Shown here piece after piece: positions 6,427 through 7,368 of a stretch of 7,368 bases of DNA. Position numbers and translations under genes: made by a program. The notes below the pieces were generated by a model. The model was given only the letters and a program-made list of their open reading frames with translations, had not been told where the DNA came from and did not search any database. The stretch spans positions 1 through 7,368 of the forward strand of contig SKOF01000290.1 in assembly GCA_007120155.1 (NCBI GenBank), in the 5' to 3' direction. The stretch comes from Thioalkalivibrio sp. GTDB lineage: Bacteria > Pseudomonadota > Gammaproteobacteria > Ectothiorhodospirales > Ectothiorhodospiraceae. How positions within the stretch are numbered: the stretch's first letter is position 1; every line of letters begins with the position of its first letter.

Positions 6427-6495
6427 TGGGAAGTGTGAATTGGGAAGTGGGAAGTGGGGGCTCATTTCCCACTTCCCAATTCCCACTTCACACTT
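6427..6495. repeat. Heptad-repeat inverted repeat (large hairpin) between nadB and orn
   Basis: The plus strand holds consecutive 7-base units TGGGAAG, TGTGAAT, TGGGAAG, TGGGAAG and TGGGGGC at 6427-6461. The minus strand carries the same kind of units from 6492 down to 6465. The arms AATTGGGAAGTGGGAA (6438-6453) and its exact complement (6466-6481) pair perfectly for 16 bases around a 12-base loop. Outside them, AAGTGTG (6431-6437) pairs with CACACTT (6489-6495) once a single 7-base unit (6482-6488) is bulged out. No run of T follows on either strand, so it is not a classical intrinsic terminator. It may still block transcription between the convergent genes. It looks like a family of dispersed intergenic repeats. 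Confidence 0.8.
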
Positions 6496-7033
6496 TAATA
6501 AAGTGTTCCCGGTAATGCTTCAGCTCCTCCACCGACGCGCGGATGTCGTCCAGGGCCTGATGGGTGGACTCCTTGGTCAGGCCATTGACGACCCCGGGAG
6601 CCCAGCGCCGGGCCAGCTCCTTGAGGGTGCTGACATCCAGGTTCCGGTAGTGGAAGAAGGCCTCCAGATCCGGCATGCAGCGGGCCAGGAAACGCCGGTC
6701 CTGACAGATGCTGTTGCCGCACATGGGGGAGCTGCGCGGGGGCACGTACTTCTCCAGGAAACGCAGGGTTTCCTGTTCCGCCTCGATCTCGGTGTGGAAA
6801 CTCGTCCTGACCCGCTCCAGGAGACCCGAGCGCCCATGGGTGTCACGGTTCCAGTCGTCCATGCGGCTGAGGATGGCGTCGTTCTGATGCACGGCAATCA
6901 CCGGGCCCTCGGCCAGGAGGTTGAGGTCCTTGTCCGTGACCAGGGTGGCAATCTCGATGATGTAGTCCGACTGGGTGTCCAGACCAGTCATCTCCAGATC
7001 GATCCAGATCAGGTTGTCGGCACTGGGATTCAT
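6488..7033 (-). CDS. orn: Oligoribonuclease Orn (3'-5' exonuclease, DEDDh family)
   Basis: Orn degrades very short RNAs, especially dinucleotides and pGpG from cyclic-di-GMP turnover, to mononucleotides; it is usually essential in gammaproteobacteria. The 181-residue product equals the E. coli length. The DEDDh residues are in place: D12 and E14 in WIDLEMTGL, D112 in CQDRRFL, and H158 and D163 in KESTHQALDDI. The family's MCGNSICQDRRFL and FFHYRNLDVSTLKELARRW blocks are intact, and the C-terminus is REHFIKV. AAGGAG (7038-7043) is a ribosome binding site 4 bases before the ATG. The final Val codon and the TGA lie inside the heptad repeat that fills the gap to nadB, so the repeat has reached the coding end without harming the protein. 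Divergent from the gene at the right edge. Confidence 0.98.
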   Translation of the reverse strand: MNPSADNLIWIDLEMTGLDTQSDYIIEIATLVTDKDLNLLAEGPVIAVHQNDAILSRMDDWNRDTHGRSGLLERVRTSFHTEIEAEQETLRFLEKYVPPRSSPMCGNSICQDRRFLARCMPDLEAFFHYRNLDVSTLKELARRWAPGVVNGLTKESTHQALDDIRASVEELKHYREHFIKV

Positions 7034-7263
7034 GAAGCTCCTTGAACAGGCGGATCAGGGGCAACGGACAATCCGCACCCGGGGCGATCGCCGCCTTCAA
7101 CCGGACCGGCGAGCCCGTACAAGACGCGTGATCACCCTTTCGAGACAGCAGTGTACATGGATTGTTCCGGCCGGTTCGAGCCGGCCGGCGGCGTGACACA
7201 CCCGACGCGGACAGGTCCGATCTGCATACGGCCGCTTCAGGCCATATACTCTCTGGTCAGGCA

Positions 7264-7296
7264 GGCCCGCGCGGGCCGGGCAACCCGCTGTTGCCC
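7264..7296 (+). promoter_or_regulatory. Two adjacent perfect inverted repeats in the leader of the right-edge gene
   Basis: A 14-base perfect palindrome, GGCCCGCGCGGGCC, is followed without a gap by a 7-base-pair stem with a CCGCT loop (GGGCAAC/GTTGCCC). Together they end 15 bases before the ribosome binding site. They could be an operator, a leader RNA structure, or both. No T run follows, so a terminator is unlikely. Confidence 0.4.
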
Positions 7297-7311
7297 TGCA
7301 CACAGTATATT

Positions 7312-7318
7312 GGAGGAG
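7312..7318 (+). promoter_or_regulatory. Ribosome binding site of the right-edge gene
   Basis: GGAGGAG ends 8 bases before the ATG at 7327. It is one of the strongest ribosome binding sites in the window and fixes the start of the truncated gene. Confidence 0.8.
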
Positions 7319-7326
7319 TTTCGCAC

Positions 7327-7368
7327 ATGAAGATCGGTACCCCCGCCAAAGCGATGATGTTGGCCGCA
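7327..7368 (+). CDS. 5' end of an unidentified gene, cut by the right window edge
   Basis: Fourteen codons are visible: MKIGTPAKAMMLAA. The start is supported by GGAGGAG 8 bases upstream and by the long structured leader. The fragment is too short to identify. AKAMMLAA would fit the KAMxLAAG start of sugar-phosphate nucleotidyltransferases (MurU type). The same bases would equally fit a signal peptide, with two lysines leading into a hydrophobic run. MKIGTP also recalls PurT, but the usual residues after it are missing. No choice can be made from this window. The gene diverges from orn across 293 bases. Confidence 0.65.
   Translation, partial: MKIGTPAKAMMLAA

Larger units (their letters stand above)
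7034..7326. other. Divergent intergenic region between orn and the right-edge gene
   Basis: No credible gene is seen in these 293 bases; the frames present look like GC-rich chance openings. It holds several palindromes: CCGGCCGG-TTCGAG-CCGGCCGG at 7167-7188, GGCCCGCGCGGGCC at 7264-7277 and GGGCAAC-CCGCT-GTTGCCC at 7278-7296. TATACT at 7245-7250 could be a -10 box for the plus-strand gene, but its -35 region (CTGCAT at 7222-7227) is poor. No clear promoter was found for orn. Confidence 0.6.

Noticed and set aside
6490..6506. ACACTTTAATAAAGTGT palindrome as an operator or terminator
   Set aside because: Most of it lies in the last codons of orn (HFIKV) and codes for conserved residues; there is no T run outside the palindrome.
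7083..7092. GGCGATCGCC, containing the HIP1 core known from cyanobacteria
   Set aside because: It is a single copy in a GC-rich region of a clearly gammaproteobacterial chromosome; chance is sufficient.
7167..7188. GGTTCGAGCC resembling a tRNA T-arm
   Set aside because: The T-stem does not pair with a seven-base loop, and no acceptor stem, anticodon arm or CCA end is found around it on either strand.
1..7368. An undescribed multi-gene defence or mobile system
   Set aside because: All genes longer than 100 residues belong to conserved housekeeping or envelope-stress families in an expected order, with no transposase, integrase, toxin-antitoxin or repeat-spacer pattern.

Overview
The window is a piece of a high-GC gammaproteobacterial chromosome. 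The gene order rpoE(algU)-rseA(mucA)-rseB(mucB)-rseC(mucC)-degP(mucD)-lepA matches the pseudomonad algU-mucABCD-lepA cluster. The nadB gene diverging from rpoE is the arrangement known from Escherichia coli and many relatives. GC content, codon use and the glutaredoxin-like gene before lepA would fit a Chromatiales/Ectothiorhodospiraceae-type bacterium, but that placement is inference. No mobile element, tRNA, rRNA or CRISPR array is visible.

Layout. Positions 1-4624 hold one tightly packed minus-strand unit, read from right to left. rpoE encodes the envelope-stress sigma factor and rseA its membrane anti-sigma factor. rseB encodes the periplasmic co-regulator, rseC an inner-membrane Cys-rich protein, and degP/mucD a periplasmic serine protease with two PDZ domains. 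An 80-residue glutaredoxin-like protein follows, then the 5' part of lepA (EF4), cut by the left edge. Junctions are -8, +4, +46, -4, +1 and +30 bases, so most are translationally coupled. The +46 gap before degP carries a possible secondary promoter. In front of rpoE lies a good match to a sigma-E promoter, implying autoregulation. It is followed by a small RNA hairpin that holds AGGAG in its loop.

Positions 4801-6420 encode nadB (L-aspartate oxidase, first step of NAD synthesis) on the plus strand. It converges on orn (oligoribonuclease, minus strand, 6488-7033). The 67 bases between them are almost entirely an inverted repeat built from 7-base units of the type TGGGAAG, and this repeat also supplies the last codons of orn. 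Positions 7034-7326 are a 293-base divergent intergenic region with several strong palindromes. They lead to a good ribosome binding site and the first 14 codons of a plus-strand gene cut by the right edge.

How the genes work together. RseA and RseB hold RpoE inactive until misfolded envelope proteins trigger RseA proteolysis. DegP then degrades or refolds the damaged proteins. RseC and the glutaredoxin-like protein add thiol chemistry to the same transcription unit. I found no undescribed multi-gene system here. The observations most worth a second look are the heptad-repeat hairpin between nadB and orn, the structured sigma-E leader, and the small thioredoxin-fold gene coupled to lepA.
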